64,000 bases of DNA from Nocardia tengchongensis (GCF_018362975.1 NZ_CP074371.1:4588001-4652000); one strand, 5' to 3'; positions 31,079 to 40,936 are shown, counted from the stretch's first letter. A program made the numbers and translations. The notes: generated by a model not told the origin, from the letters alone.

Positions 31079-31122
31079 CCCCGCCGCGCTGCACGCAGCC
31101 AGGGTCCCCCTACGCTGCCGTC

Positions 31123-31640
31123 GTGACCGACAGCCCCACCTTTCTCTGCCCCTGCTGCTCCGAACGGCACGACGACCCCCGTTCAGCTACGCGATGCCCG
31201 CGCCCGCGTACTGGAACGACGACCTCGCGCACGAACCGGGCAGCGTCCTCGGCGAGGAGCAGTATGTGATCGCCGGACCGCACTACTTCGTGCGGGCGAA
31301 TCTCGTCCTGCCGGTTGTGGACGCCGACACCGAGTTCGTCTGGGGCGTATGGGTATCGCTGAGCGAGCAGAACTTCCAGCAGATGGAACGTCTGTGGGAC
31401 AAGCCCGAACGAGTCGACGAACCACCCTATTTCGGCTGGCTGTCCACGGTGCTCCCGCTCTATGAAACGTCGACCCTGAACCTCAAGACCAAACTCCGCA
31501 CTCAGCCGCCGGGAACCCGCCCCCTCCTCGATTTGGAACCCACCGACCACCCGCTCGCCGTCGAGCAGCGGACCGGAATCACCCGTGCCCGAGTCCAAGT
31601 CATAGCCGAACAACTCCTGCATGGGCCGGTGTCCAACTGA
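31123..31640 (+). CDS. DUF2199 family protein (frameshifted)
   Basis: A GTG at 31123 starts MTDSPTFLCPCCSERHDD, the Cys-rich beginning of DUF2199. One missing C in the five-C run at about 31176-31180 shifts the frame; the rest (SYAMPAPAYWNDDLAHEPGS onward) carries the family hallmarks FVRANLVLPV, FVWGVWVSLSE, PPYFGWLSTVLPLY and DHPLAVEQRTGIT. Corrected length is about 172 residues, normal for the family. Function is unknown. A short version starting at 31194 would lose the CPCC motif. Confidence 0.85.
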
Positions 31641-31870
31641 CAAGTGGCACTATCGGATCTACCCGGCCCACCTGGTCGCTCGCTGGTGCGCTACCCCGGT
31701 GGTGGTTGCGGTGAGTGGTGGTGTCCGGGGCGGTGGTGGTGGGGTGGGGGTGCGATCATGACTGTGGGTATTCGATGAGTTGCCAAGTGGGAGTGGGCAT
31801 TCGATAGTCGATTGGTGGAATCAAATCGTGTCGGTTCGGTCGTCGGGGCTCCTCGGGTGGGGGTCGGGCA

Positions 31871-33130
31871 GTGAGCAAACTTGTTATTGCGGCGATGGGG
31901 ACTCGGGGCGATGTGGCGCCATTGCTGGATGTGGGGCTGCGGTTGCGGGAGGCGGGGCATGACGTGGTCGTCGCGGCGCATTGTTTGTTCCGGGAGTTGA
32001 TCACCGAGTCGGGGCTCGAATTTCGGTTGATGGGCGCCGATGTCAAGGTGGACGAGTCGGATCCGTTCGCGGTGGATCTGAGCGGGCACGAGGATCTGGT
32101 GGTGCCGGACAAGCTGGCTTGGCCGGAGGGGCAGCGATTTCTGGGGAACGGGCTGATCGAGGCGTTGATCGATGAGCCCGCGGACGCGTTGCTGCTGAGT
32201 CCGATCACCGAGTTCTCGGGCTTTCAGCTTGCCGAGGCGAAGGGGATTCCGGCTATCGGGTTGCGGCTGTTTCCGTTGTCGGCGACGGCGCAGCATCCGC
32301 CGAGTTTGTTCGGGGACAAGGATTTCGGCGGATTCCGTAATCGGCGTGCGGCCGATTTCGGGGCGTGGTTGTTCGACACCGTGTACCGCGGTCCGGTCGC
32401 GGATTTCCGGCGCGATCTGGGTCTGCCGAAGGTGTCCCCCCGGGAATTGCGCCGCCGTCGCACCGTTTCGGAATGGCCGGTGCTGCACGGATATTCGCCG
32501 AGTGTTTCGCCGCGGCCCGCCGACTGGCGGCCGGGGCTGGAGGTCACCGGCTATTGGTGGCCGCCCCGGCCGATCGACTGGGAGCCGCCCGCCGAGCTGG
32601 TGGATTTCCTCGCGGACGGACCGCCTCCGGTCTTCGTCGGATTCGGCAGCACGACCGAAGGCCGGGAACGCCGGGCCGAGTTCTCGGAGATGCTGAACGA
32701 GACGCTGCGGCGGTTCGGCGGTCGGGCGCTGGTGCAGACGGGGTGGATGAACCTCGACATCAGCGGTGACGACGTGCTGACCATCGGCAGCGTGCCCTAC
32801 GACTGGCTGTTCCCGCAGGTCGCGGCCGCCATCCACCACGGCGGCGCCGGAACGACATCGGCGAGTCTGCGGGCGGGCATGCCCTTCGCCGCGGTGCCCG
32901 GTCAGGCGGATCAGGGTTTCTGGGCGCGGCGGATGCGGGAACTCGGCGTCAGCCCGGCGACGATCCCGTTGCAGAAGCTGTCGATCGACGGCTTGGTCTC
33001 CGCCTTGCACGCGTTGACCGCCGACAGTTTCTACCGCGAAAACGCGGGCCGGTTGGCGGACCGGATCGCACTGGAAGACGGTGCGGGCACTGCGGTCAAG
33101 GCCATCGAGGCCCACCTCGCCGCCTACTGA
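31871..33130 (+). CDS. GT1-family glycosyltransferase (sterol/macrolide GT-like)
   Basis: 419 residues, GT-B fold. The N-terminal domain starts with AAMGTRGDVAPLLDVGLRLREAG, like UDP-glucose:sterol glucosyltransferases. The C-terminal nucleotide-sugar domain has FVGFGSTTEG, IGSVPYDWLFPQVAAAIHHG and GGAGTTSASLRAGMPFA. It would transfer a sugar from an NDP donor to a lipid or natural-product acceptor. A GTG start at 31871 is used; the 230 bp upstream hold no gene. It shares no operon with neighbours. Confidence 0.9.
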   Translation: MSKLVIAAMGTRGDVAPLLDVGLRLREAGHDVVVAAHCLFRELITESGLEFRLMGADVKVDESDPFAVDLSGHEDLVVPDKLAWPEGQRFLGNGLIEALIDEPADALLLSPITEFSGFQLAEAKGIPAIGLRLFPLSATAQHPPSLFGDKDFGGFRNRRAADFGAWLFDTVYRGPVADFRRDLGLPKVSPRELRRRRTVSEWPVLHGYSPSVSPRPADWRPGLEVTGYWWPPRPIDWEPPAELVDFLADGPPPVFVGFGSTTEGRERRAEFSEMLNETLRRFGGRALVQTGWMNLDISGDDVLTIGSVPYDWLFPQVAAAIHHGGAGTTSASLRAGMPFAAVPGQADQGFWARRMRELGVSPATIPLQKLSIDGLVSALHALTADSFYRENAGRLADRIALEDGAGTAVKAIEAHLAAY

Positions 33131-33145
33131 CCACGTCGAATCCGC

Positions 33146-33508
33146 TCAGTCGGCGGGCCATTCGATCGCCGGTTCCTGGTCGGCGCTCAGCAGGAAGTGG
33201 GCGAGGAAGACGACATCCTCGTCCAGGGCGTCGAATTGGGCGATGCGGGTCGATTCCGGTTCGAAGAACACGTCGCCGGGACGCAGGGTGATCAGGGGTT
33301 CGCCGTCGATGCGGTAGGCGACGGAACCGGACACGATGCTGCCGACCACCGGTCCGTTGTGGGTGTGCAGGCCCGCGGGCGTGCCGGCGGGCATGGTGAT
33401 GCGGCGGGTCTGGATGCGGTCGGTCGGCTTGGCCGGGCTGACCGTGACGTCCTGGACGACCGTGCGGGTGACGGCCGAGAAGACCTGGGGCGGTGTGGTT
33501 TCCGGCAT
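33146..33508 (-). CDS. Cupin-domain protein
   Basis: 120 residues, one cupin barrel. Motif 1 is GLHTHNGPVVGSIVSGSVAYR with metal-type His residues, and motif 2 is LRPGDVFFEPESTRIAQFD. It could be a small dioxygenase, isomerase or ligand sensor. It lies convergent to the glycosyltransferase and upstream of nothing in particular. Confidence 0.85.
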   Translation of the reverse strand: MPETTPPQVFSAVTRTVVQDVTVSPAKPTDRIQTRRITMPAGTPAGLHTHNGPVVGSIVSGSVAYRIDGEPLITLRPGDVFFEPESTRIAQFDALDEDVVFLAHFLLSADQEPAIEWPAD

Positions 33509-33542
33509 GCGGCCAGCCTAGCCCGGCGGTGCCGGGAGCCCG

Positions 33543-34238
33543 CTACTCGGGCAGGGGGTCGAACAGGCCCGGCACGGTGAGGGCGTATTCGACGTCCTGG
33601 CGGGTGCCGAGCATGGTGAGCACGCCGCGGATCATGGTCAGGCGGGCGGCGTCGATGGTGGCCTGGTCGGGTTCGCCGTGCGGCGCGGCGGCGGAGATGC
33701 GGTAGACGACGTATTCGCAGGTGTGCAGTGCGGTATCGAGTTCGAGGTCGGTAGGGGCGGGTCGGCCCAGCGCGGTGATCTTGCTGCGCACCAGGACCCG
33801 GATGTCGTCGACGACCCGGTTGCGATACTCCGACACCGGTGAGCCCGGATCGTGCAGTTCGGCGAAGAGCGGGGCCAGCATCGACCCGTGCCCGCCCGCC
33901 CAGTCCAGATACGCCTCGATCATGTTGATGCCGAGTTCGACCGGTTGCTCGGTGCGTTCCAGCGCCGACCGGATGCCGCCGACGAGATCGTCGTTGGAGA
34001 CGGTGAGCACCGCGTGCAGGGGTTCGGTGGCATTGGCGAAGTACCGGTAGAAGGTGGGCCGGGCCAGTCCGGCCTGTTCGATGATGCGGGCCACGCTGAG
34101 CCCGCGGGAGCCGTGCGCGGCGAACACCTCGGCGGTTGCCAGCACGATGCGGGCCCGCACCTGGTCGGCCTGCTGTTCCGTCTGCGGGGGGCGGCCGCGG
34201 CGGGCGGGGGTGGTCTTGTCCGCCGGAGGGCTTGACAT
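33543..34238 (-). CDS. TetR-family regulator of the aldehyde dehydrogenase operon
   Basis: 231 residues. The AT-hook-like leader TPARRGRPPQTEQQ precedes the HTH IVLATAEVFAAHGSRGLSVA, then RIIEQAGLARPTFYRYFAN. The C-terminal domain is of TetR_C type. The ATG at 34238 is chosen; a GTG 5 codons upstream is possible. It is divergent from the aldehyde dehydrogenase at 34340, and the 101-bp gap carries two identical palindromes, so it likely represses both directions. Confidence 0.9.
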   Translation of the reverse strand: MSSPPADKTTPARRGRPPQTEQQADQVRARIVLATAEVFAAHGSRGLSVARIIEQAGLARPTFYRYFANATEPLHAVLTVSNDDLVGGIRSALERTEQPVELGINMIEAYLDWAGGHGSMLAPLFAELHDPGSPVSEYRNRVVDDIRVLVRSKITALGRPAPTDLELDTALHTCEYVVYRISAAAPHGEPDQATIDAARLTMIRGVLTMLGTRQDVEYALTVPGLFDPLPE

Positions 34239-34254
34239 CGCATGCGTCACGTCT

Positions 34255-34299
34255 ATTAATCTAACACTGGTGTTCATGTAACACTGGTGTTCAGTTAAT
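34255..34299. promoter_or_regulatory. Tandem TetR operators
   Basis: Two identical boxes aacactggtgtt (34263-34274 and 34280-34291), each palindromic apart from the centre, have starts 17 bp apart and are bracketed by attaa/ttaat at 34255 and 34295. They lie between the TetR start and the aldehyde dehydrogenase start. Confidence 0.75.
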
Positions 34300-34339
34300 A
34301 GTGAGCTCCACCGGATACGACTTTTCGAGAGGGCGACCA

Positions 34340-35912
34340 ATGTCGACTGCCCCGCAGCTCGCCGCCGCCGATGCGCTGCCTTTTGACCTGGTCCAGCGGC
34401 TGCTCGGCCATGCCGTCGCGGGTGGTGCGCCCTCGGTCGAGGTATTCGCGCCCGCCACCGGCGCCAAGATCGCCGATCTGCCGCAATCCTCGGTCACCGA
34501 TATCGAGGCCGCCTTCGTCACCGCGCGCGCCGCGCAGGCCGAGTGGGCGAAGGTCCCGGTCGGGGAGCGGGCCGCGCTGCTGCGTCGCATCCACGATCTG
34601 GTGCTGTCCGAGCAGGAGACGATCCTCGACATCGTCCAGCTCGAGACCGGCAAGTCGCGCGTGCACGCCTTCGACGAGGTGTCCGACGTCGCGGTCAACT
34701 CCCGCTACTACGCGGCCGAGGGCAAATCGATTCTGGCGCACCGCAAGCCGCGCGGCGTCATGCCGGTGCTGACCCAGGTCGAGGTGCGCAACCGGCCCAA
34801 GGGCGTGGTCGCGGTCATCTCACCGTGGAACTACCCGCTGGCCCTGGGCGCCTCCGACGCGCTGCCCGCGCTGCTCGCGGGTAATGCCGTGATCGGGCGT
34901 CCGGACAATCAGACCGCGCTGACCCTGCTGTGGGCCATCGACATCGCCGAGCGCGCGGGCCTGCCCAAGGGGCTGTGGCAGGCCGTGCTCGGGCGTGGCG
35001 CGGTGGTCGGCACCGAGGTGATCGCCCGCGCCGACTACGTCGACTACACCGGTTCCAGCGCCACCGGCCGCACCATCGCCCAGCAGGCGGGGGAGCGGCT
35101 CATCGGCTACTCCCTCGAATTGGGCGGTAAGAACCCGCTGCTGGTGCTGGAGGACGCCGATGTCTCCGCCGCCGCCAAGATCGCGGTGCGGGCCTGCTTC
35201 GCCTCGGCCGGGCAGCTGTGTGAATCGATCGAGCGAATCTACGTGCACGACAAGGGTGTATGACCAGTTCGTATCCGAATTCGTCGCGCACACAAAGAAA
35301 CTGAGTCTCGGTAAGACCCTCGATTTCGGTTACGAGATCGGGTCGCTGACCTTCCCGCGTCAGATCGACAATGTGTCCAAGCATGTCGATGACGCCGTAG
35401 CCAAGGGCGCGACCGTCCTGGCGGGTGGCAAGGCGCGTCCGGACCTGGGCCCGTACTTCTACGAGCCGACCATCCTCGAGGGCGTGCGCGAGGGCATGAT
35501 CGTCTACCGCGAGGAAACCTTCGGACCGGTCGTGTCGCTGTACCGGGTGCACAGTGACGACGAGGCCGTCGCGCAGGCCAACGACACCGCCTACGGCCTG
35601 AACGCCAGCGTGTGGAGCCGCGATATCGCCCGTGGCCGTGAGGTGGCCGCCCGCGTGAACGCCGGTTCGGTCAACGTGAACGAGGGCTTCATCGCCGCCT
35701 GGGGTTCGGTCGCCGCGCCGTCGGGTGGACTGGGCATCTCCGGCACGGGTCGCCGGCACGGTCCCGAGGGCCTGCTGAAGTACATCGACACCCAGACCAT
35801 CGCGGTGCAGCGGGTGCTGCCGATCGCGCCGCTGCCGGGCATGTCGGAGCAGCTGTGGGCCAAGACCATGACGCTCTACCTGAACGTCATGAAGACACTG
35901 CGGCAGAAGTGA
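34340..35912 (+). CDS. NAD(P)-dependent aldehyde dehydrogenase, GabD2-like (frameshifted)
   Basis: The N-terminal half has VVAVISPWNYPLALG, GSSATGRTIAQ, the glutamate motif LELGGKNP and catalytic Cys in SAGQLCESIERIYV. After HDKG the frame ends, and the second half (YDQFVSEFVAHTKKLSLG through EETFGPVVSLYRV and GRRHGPEGLLKYID) continues in another frame. Removing one G from GGG at 35254-35256 restores about 523 residues, similar to mycobacterial GabD2 (succinate-semialdehyde dehydrogenase). The substrate is inferred only. It is followed by an SDR 35 bp on, forming an alcohol-to-acid oxidation pair under the divergent TetR. Confidence 0.92.
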
Positions 35913-35947
35913 ATCCGCCCGATTACTCGACAGGGGAACAAGGGGTT

Positions 35948-36775
35948 ATGAAGACGGTTGCCGGTAAGCGGGTCCTGGTCACGGGCGCCGCCATGGGTCT
36001 GGGTAAGTCGTTCGCGCAGCGGGCGGTGGCCGAGCAGGCCGCCGACGTGGTGCTGTGGGACGTCAACGAGAAGGCGCTGAAGGAGACCGCCGCCGAGCTG
36101 GCGGCGCTGGGCGGCAGCCGGATTCACCACTACGTGGTCGACGTGTCCGACCGTGACGCCATCGCCGAGGCGGGCGCCACCGTGCGCGCCGATGTCGGCG
36201 GCATCGACGTGCTGGTCAACAATGCGGGCATCGTGCGCGGCAACGGTTACTTCTGGGAAACCGACAACCGCGCCGACATCGACAAGACGATGGCGATCAA
36301 CTCGCTGGCGCCGATGTACATCACCCTCGAGTTCCTGCCCGCCATGGTCGCCAACACCGGCGTCGAGGCCCGCGTCCTCAACATCGCCTCGTCCGCCGGC
36401 CTGGTGTCCAACCCGCGCATGAGCGTCTACGCCGCCTCCAAGTGGGCGGCCCTGGGCTGGTCGGACTCGGTCCGGCTGGAGCTCGAGCAGTCCGGCAACA
36501 CACACGTGACCTTCACGACGGTGTGCCCGACCTACATCAACACCGGAATGTTCGACGGCGCCAAGGGATTCTGGTTCACCCCGATCCTGGAGCAGGAAGA
36601 AGTCGTCGACACCTCCTGGTCCGAAATGAAGAAGGGCTCGGCCCTGGTGGTTCTGCCCTGGACTTCCCGCCTCAACCGCGCGATCTCGGGCCTGCTGCCG
36701 CTGAAGCTGCGCGACTTCTATCTCAACACGGTCGGCGTCTACCACTCGATGGACGAATTCACCGGCCGCAAGTAG
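35948..36775 (+). CDS. Short-chain dehydrogenase/reductase paired with ALDH
   Basis: 275 residues. The classical SDR motifs are TGAAMGLGKSF, VDVSDRDAI, DVLVNNAGI, catalytic Ser in NIASSAG and YAASK. C-terminal helices are hydrophobic and could touch the membrane (RLNRAISGLLPLKLRDFYL). AAGGGG precedes the ATG at 35948. Being 35 bp behind the aldehyde dehydrogenase, it probably supplies the aldehyde from an alcohol. A strong terminator closes the operon. Confidence 0.92.
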   Translation: MKTVAGKRVLVTGAAMGLGKSFAQRAVAEQAADVVLWDVNEKALKETAAELAALGGSRIHHYVVDVSDRDAIAEAGATVRADVGGIDVLVNNAGIVRGNGYFWETDNRADIDKTMAINSLAPMYITLEFLPAMVANTGVEARVLNIASSAGLVSNPRMSVYAASKWAALGWSDSVRLELEQSGNTHVTFTTVCPTYINTGMFDGAKGFWFTPILEQEEVVDTSWSEMKKGSALVVLPWTSRLNRAISGLLPLKLRDFYLNTVGVYHSMDEFTGRK

Positions 36776-36813
36776 GGATTCGCGCCGAACGACGAAGGCG
36801 CTACTAAGTACCG

Positions 36814-36844
36814 ACACCACCCGGCCATCTGGTCCGGGTGGTGT
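36814..36844 (+). terminator. Terminator of ALDH-SDR operon
   Basis: A perfect 11-bp stem (acaccacccgg 36814-36824, ccgggtggtgt 36834-36844) with a 9-base loop, followed by ttgctg, 38 bp after the SDR stop. Confidence 0.75.
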
Positions 36845-36980
36845 TTGCTGTCGGGGCCTTCTACGGATCGGCGCCGAATGCACCCGGGCCGGAGATGAAC
36901 GTGTTGTCGGACCATTGTTTTACGGTGGCGGACAACGCCGTACACGACGGCGAACCGAATACCCGAACGGAGCACCCGTC

Positions 36981-37709
36981 GTGCTGTACGTCGTAGTCAA
37001 TGGATCGTGGGGCCCGCGAGCGGAATTCGTGCCGGGCATCGCCGAACGCTTGTCCGGCACACTGTGCGCGCTCGCGGAGATCGACGGCTCGACTTTCCAC
37101 CAATGGCACGAGGCGGGCAACGGCCGCCCGTCCGATCCCGTGGTGGAGCCGTCGGTGCCCGCGCTGACGGAGTACATCGACCGGAAGAACACCGGTCCCG
37201 ACCTCGACGTCATGGGCTACACGACATCGCTGTGGGCGCGGAACCCCGGTGCGGCGTACGTGTCCATCGCGATTCACGCGGGCAGTACCTCGCGCTACGC
37301 GGTGAATTCGGTGTCGCTCGTCTTCCGCTCGCGTGAGATCGACGAGACCGCCGAGGTGATCCGGCGGGCTCCGCAGATTCTGCGACTGCTCGCGCAGGAC
37401 TGGGAGATCGATGTCGGGCAGGTGTACAACGAGCACCAGTATCGGGCGGTGGCCGAGCGGTGGGACCTGGCGAACAGCGCCCCGCGCTGTGGCCGCGCGG
37501 TGTTCCTCTCCGCAGGTCGTGCCGCTCTCGCACCCGAAGGGTTGCCCGCGATGCACGTCCCCACCGCACACGGTGGACTGGTCATCGACCTCACCCTGGG
37601 CGGCACGGCTTCCCCGGCCATCGAGACGATCCTGGAAGCGAACGCACGGTTGCGGACTGCCGGGGCGCTGGAGCAGCTCCCGACTCCGTTCGACCGGGCC
37701 ACGTTCTGA
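36981..37709 (+). CDS. Immunity-protein-52-like hypothetical
   Basis: 242 residues, GTG start with GGAG about 9 bases upstream. The opening LYVVVNGSWGPRAEFVPGIA, then LCALAEIDGSTFHQWHEAGN, resembles Imm52 immunity proteins of polymorphic toxin systems, by recollection of that family rather than a search. The rest is mixed alpha/beta without catalytic motifs or signal peptide. No toxin gene is adjacent, so it would be an orphan immunity gene. After the TGA the same frame stays open for 55 more codons. Confidence 0.6.
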   Translation: MLYVVVNGSWGPRAEFVPGIAERLSGTLCALAEIDGSTFHQWHEAGNGRPSDPVVEPSVPALTEYIDRKNTGPDLDVMGYTTSLWARNPGAAYVSIAIHAGSTSRYAVNSVSLVFRSREIDETAEVIRRAPQILRLLAQDWEIDVGQVYNEHQYRAVAERWDLANSAPRCGRAVFLSAGRAALAPEGLPAMHVPTAHGGLVIDLTLGGTASPAIETILEANARLRTAGALEQLPTPFDRATF

Positions 37710-37877
37710 CGGCTGCGCACCGCCGAACGGGACGCCGCTCCGATCGTCGAGATTGCCAAAACTTTGCTGAATGACGGATCCGGCCGTTGTCCGGGAGGTA
37801 TCCGGTTGGTTGCCGGAGCTTCCGAATGGGCGCAGAATCGACTGGGTGTGATGGGGCAACAGCTCCGCTCGAGATAG
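37710..37877 (+). other. In-frame open tract after TGA of Imm52-like gene
   Basis: Immediately after the stop at 37707-37709 the same frame remains open for 55 codons before TAG, with protein-like composition (RLRTAERDAAPIVEIAKTLL, then ASEWAQNRLGVMGQQLRSR). It has no start codon of its own and no known match that I recognise. It may be a former C-terminal extension cut off by a stop, or a chance open tract. Confidence 0.3.
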
Positions 37878-37913
37878 CTCAGACGATCGCTGACACCATT
37901 TGGGGTGACCTTG

Positions 37914-38803
37914 ATGCGAACCGACGGGGATAGCTGGGACATAGTGACGAGCGTGGGCCTGACCGCCCTAGGTGTCGCCACGTTTCGCGCGCTCGAGACG
38001 GTCGATCCCGAGCCGATGATCCGCGACGACTACGCGGCATGGTTCGTCGAAGCGGCCGGCGAACCGCACTTCGTGGGCATGCTCGCCGACCCGGAGTCGG
38101 TGGGCGATGTCCGGCGGTTCGGGCATTTCATGGGTGTTCGGACCAGATACTTCGACGAGTTCTTCGCCGCCGCGTGGCAGCAAGGGGTGCGGCAGGCCGT
38201 GATCCTGGCGTCCGGTCTGGACGCGCGGGCGTACCGGCTGGATTGGCCCGCCGGCGCGGTCGTCTTCGAGATCGATCAGCCCCGGGTACTGGAGTTCAAG
38301 GACCAGGTTCTCGCCGAGCACGGTGCCGTGCCCAAGGCCGATCGCCGCGTGGTAGCGGTCGATCTGCGCGACGATTGGCCCGCCGCGCTCACCGCCGCCG
38401 GATTCGATCCGGGTCAGCCGACGGCATGGTCGGCCGAGGGCCTGTTGCCGTTCCTGCCGGGCCCCGCGCACGACGCACTGTTCGAACGCATCGACGCGCT
38501 GTCCGCGCCCGGCAGCAGCGTGGCCACCGACGAATTTTCCCGCGGCTTGGCCCTGCGAGACTTCGCCGACACAGAGGAAAAGTTCTTCGGCAGCAACCCC
38601 TTCGGCAACCTCGACGTCAGCGACCTCTTGTACGACGACACCCGCGCCGACCCAGGGGACTGGCTGTCCCGCCACGGCTGGTCGGTCGACATCACCACCC
38701 CGTCGACCTAGCCGCCGCCTACGCCCACCCCATCACCGACGTACCCCCCGAACTGATCGACCTCATGCGGCAAGCGCACTACGTACGCGCCGAGAAGCAG
38801 TGA
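37914..38803 (+). CDS. SAM-dependent methyltransferase, TIGR00027/LCM-like (frameshifted)
   Basis: This belongs to the large mycobacterial family of putative S-adenosylmethionine methyltransferases. It starts MRTDGDSWDIVTSVGLTALG, with SAM motif VILASGLDARAYRLDWP and TAWSAEGLLPFLPG. The frame ends after WSVDITTP; the tail DLAAAYAHPITDVPPELIDL is in the next frame up to 38803. One missing C in the four-C run 38698-38701 explains it. The ATG at 37914 has GGGGTGA six bases upstream. Substrate unknown. Confidence 0.9.
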
Positions 38804-38909
38804 ACTCAGGCCGCGGCGACGTACAACGCTGTGCCCCATAGATCTTGCTGATACCCGTGCTGGGGTATCGGCCAGAGGTGAGTCGTGCGCAGGCTGCGAT
38901 GATGATCGT

Positions 38910-39152
38910 GTGGAAGCTCGTTTTGCGGCCGCCATCGCGCGGATCGATCTACGCCGCGCCGAAGGTGAAGTGCCGCCGTCACATCAGGTGATGGACGTTG
39001 ATGGGCCGCTGGAGATCACCGGTCCCGAACACGGGATGCGGGATGGCATGACGCTGTGCGGAATCCCCAAAGAGCAGGTCAGCGTGATGCGCAATCTGTG
39101 GTTTCCCGACGGCGCATATGCCTGCGAGCGTTGCAGAGCCGCACTCGGGTAA
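38910..39152 (+). CDS. Small Cys-containing hypothetical, 80 aa
   Basis: GTG start. The protein has TLCGIPKEQV and, 24 residues on, YACERCRAALG; the C...CxxC spacing suggests a small metal site. No family recognised. It lies 16 bp upstream of the next hypothetical gene on the same strand, so they may be co-expressed. Confidence 0.5.
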   Translation: MEARFAAAIARIDLRRAEGEVPPSHQVMDVDGPLEITGPEHGMRDGMTLCGIPKEQVSVMRNLWFPDGAYACERCRAALG

Positions 39153-39168
39153 GTCGAATAGGTAGCCG

Positions 39169-40182
39169 ATGACCTCTCGCCACCTTGCGCTCCACGCAAC
39201 TCTGCCGGAGCGCTACAACCGGTTCGATCTTCTTGGTTCCACGATCGATCACACCGGCCGACTGCTCGCTTTGCTCGTCGATCACGCACAGGATGGGTCT
39301 TCGGGCTTGCCGTGGAGGCGGCAAGGGCCGTGGAGCCCCCCGATACCGCGTTTCGACGCGATGGCTGTCATCTGTGACGGCGACGATGTTCACGAGATTC
39401 CGTTGCAGGGTCTGGACCAGTGGTTCTCCGAGATCGACACATTGGGCGACGGCGTCATCCTGGGTGCTCCACGCATTCCACTCGCGGATTATGTTCGGGC
39501 GGAGCAACAGTCGACGCCGGCGACCGAAGTTGCGTTGATCCGCAACGTTCAAACTTTCGATGGTGACGGAAACCCGTTGGGGGCCTTGTATGCAGGGGAC
39601 GGTATCGAGCAATTGCTGACCGATCCCAGCGGCAGGATCTGGATCAGCTATTTCGACGAAGCCAACTATCGTTTCGTCAACTCGGATGGCACGTGGTCCT
39701 GTAGCTCCGGGCCCGGCCTGGCCCGGTGGGACGACCCCGGCAGCGATCCTTGGTTCGCAAGGAACACCACCGGCACAGCGGTTTCCTGGGTTGACTGCTG
39801 TGCGTTGAATGTCGGTCGGTCGCTGGTCCATGCCTGCCCCTACACCGATTTCCCGCTGGTGGAGATCGATGCGTGCGGAGTCCGATCGGTCACCCCGAAT
39901 CCCGTCACTGGCTGTCACGCCCTGGCGGTGTCAGGCTCCACCTTCGCGTTCCTGGACCACCGCCGACGCGGCGACGCGGTCGTCTGGCAGATCCGTCGAG
40001 CGAGTAGACAGGGCACGGAGATCACCGAAACCAGTAGGGAGACTCTCCTTCTGCCCGGCGGTCGGCCACCCACCCGTTGGGCTCGAGGACGGATAGGGCG
40101 CGACGCCAACCTCTGGATTCACGAAGACGGAAATCCCCGACAGTGGTATCGCTACGAGATCGAAGACGGCGACGCGTCGTAA
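39169..40182 (+). CDS. Hypothetical protein, possible beta-propeller
   Basis: 337 residues, no recognised family. The sequence alternates short strands with glycine/aspartate turns and phrases such as LLTDPSGRIWISYFDEANYR and RIGRDANLWIHEDGN, which resemble blades of propeller-type repeat proteins. There is no signal peptide or membrane segment. Its codon use is less GC-biased than the core genes, consistent with accessory DNA. Confidence 0.55.
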   Translation: MTSRHLALHATLPERYNRFDLLGSTIDHTGRLLALLVDHAQDGSSGLPWRRQGPWSPPIPRFDAMAVICDGDDVHEIPLQGLDQWFSEIDTLGDGVILGAPRIPLADYVRAEQQSTPATEVALIRNVQTFDGDGNPLGALYAGDGIEQLLTDPSGRIWISYFDEANYRFVNSDGTWSCSSGPGLARWDDPGSDPWFARNTTGTAVSWVDCCALNVGRSLVHACPYTDFPLVEIDACGVRSVTPNPVTGCHALAVSGSTFAFLDHRRRGDAVVWQIRRASRQGTEITETSRETLLLPGGRPPTRWARGRIGRDANLWIHEDGNPRQWYRYEIEDGDAS

Positions 40183-40313
40183 TCCCCGAACGGCCCGATC
40201 GCGCGCCCGTCTGCTCGCCGCGGTGGGCCGGCTATAGGCGTATCGAGGCGGTTGGTCGCTAGCCTGGCGGTCGGGTGGAGGCCGGTCTCCGTGCCGAGAG
40301 TGAGGAGCCGTTC

Positions 40314-40913
40314 GTGGCAGCACGTTCCATCCCGGTCTTGTGGGCCGGCGACTTGGCCGAGACCCTCGATTTCTACAAGGTGCTGGGCTACGTCGTCACT
40401 TACGAAATGCATCGCCCCTACCCGTATGCGGTGGTCGCGCGTAACGGGTGCGAAATCCATTTCGGCCCAACACCGAAGCTCGAGGAGGGTTGGAGCGCCG
40501 AGGATGCGCATGTGGGTTGTCTGGTCATCGTGGACGACGTCGCCGCGTGGCACGGCGAGTTCAAGACGGCGCTGAAAGCGCGCTACGGCAAGGTGCCTGC
40601 CAAAGGGTTGCCGCGAATCACTCGGTTCCGGCCGGGTCAGACCCGATTCACCGTTGTGGACCCGGTGGGCAATGGCGTGATCTATATCCAGAATGAGGAA
40701 CCCGACCTCGAGTACGGCGGTTCCCAAGCGCTGCAGGGCCTGTCGAAGGTTATCGACAATGCCCGCATCTTGAAGGACTTCAAGAACGACGATGCCGCGG
40801 CGAAAAGGGTCATCGAGACCGGTCTGAGGCGTTTCCGCGATACCGCTGCCGCCGAGGAACTTGCGCGCGCAGCCGCGATGCTCGCCGAGATCGACAGTGC
40901 GGCGGGGGAATAG
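40314..40913 (+). CDS. Glyoxalase/bleomycin-resistance (VOC) protein
   Basis: 199 residues. The N-terminal VOC half reads ARSIPVLWAGDLAETLDFYK with LGYVVTYEMHRPYPYAVVAR, and the second half has DDVAAWHGEF and FTVVDPVGNGVIYIQN. The layout matches antibiotic-binding proteins of the bleomycin-resistance group. About 60 C-terminal helical residues (KVIDNARILKDFKNDDAAAK onward) are an addition. The GTG at 40314 has GAGGAG six bases upstream and is preferred to the GTG at 40275. Confidence 0.82.
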   Translation: MAARSIPVLWAGDLAETLDFYKVLGYVVTYEMHRPYPYAVVARNGCEIHFGPTPKLEEGWSAEDAHVGCLVIVDDVAAWHGEFKTALKARYGKVPAKGLPRITRFRPGQTRFTVVDPVGNGVIYIQNEEPDLEYGGSQALQGLSKVIDNARILKDFKNDDAAAKRVIETGLRRFRDTAAAEELARAAAMLAEIDSAAGE

Positions 40914-40936
40914 CGGCTTCTGCCAAGATCGACGCT

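Noticed and set aside
37707..37709. Selenocysteine or programmed readthrough at TGA
   Set aside because: No SECIS-like hairpin or redox motif seen; truncation or error is simpler.
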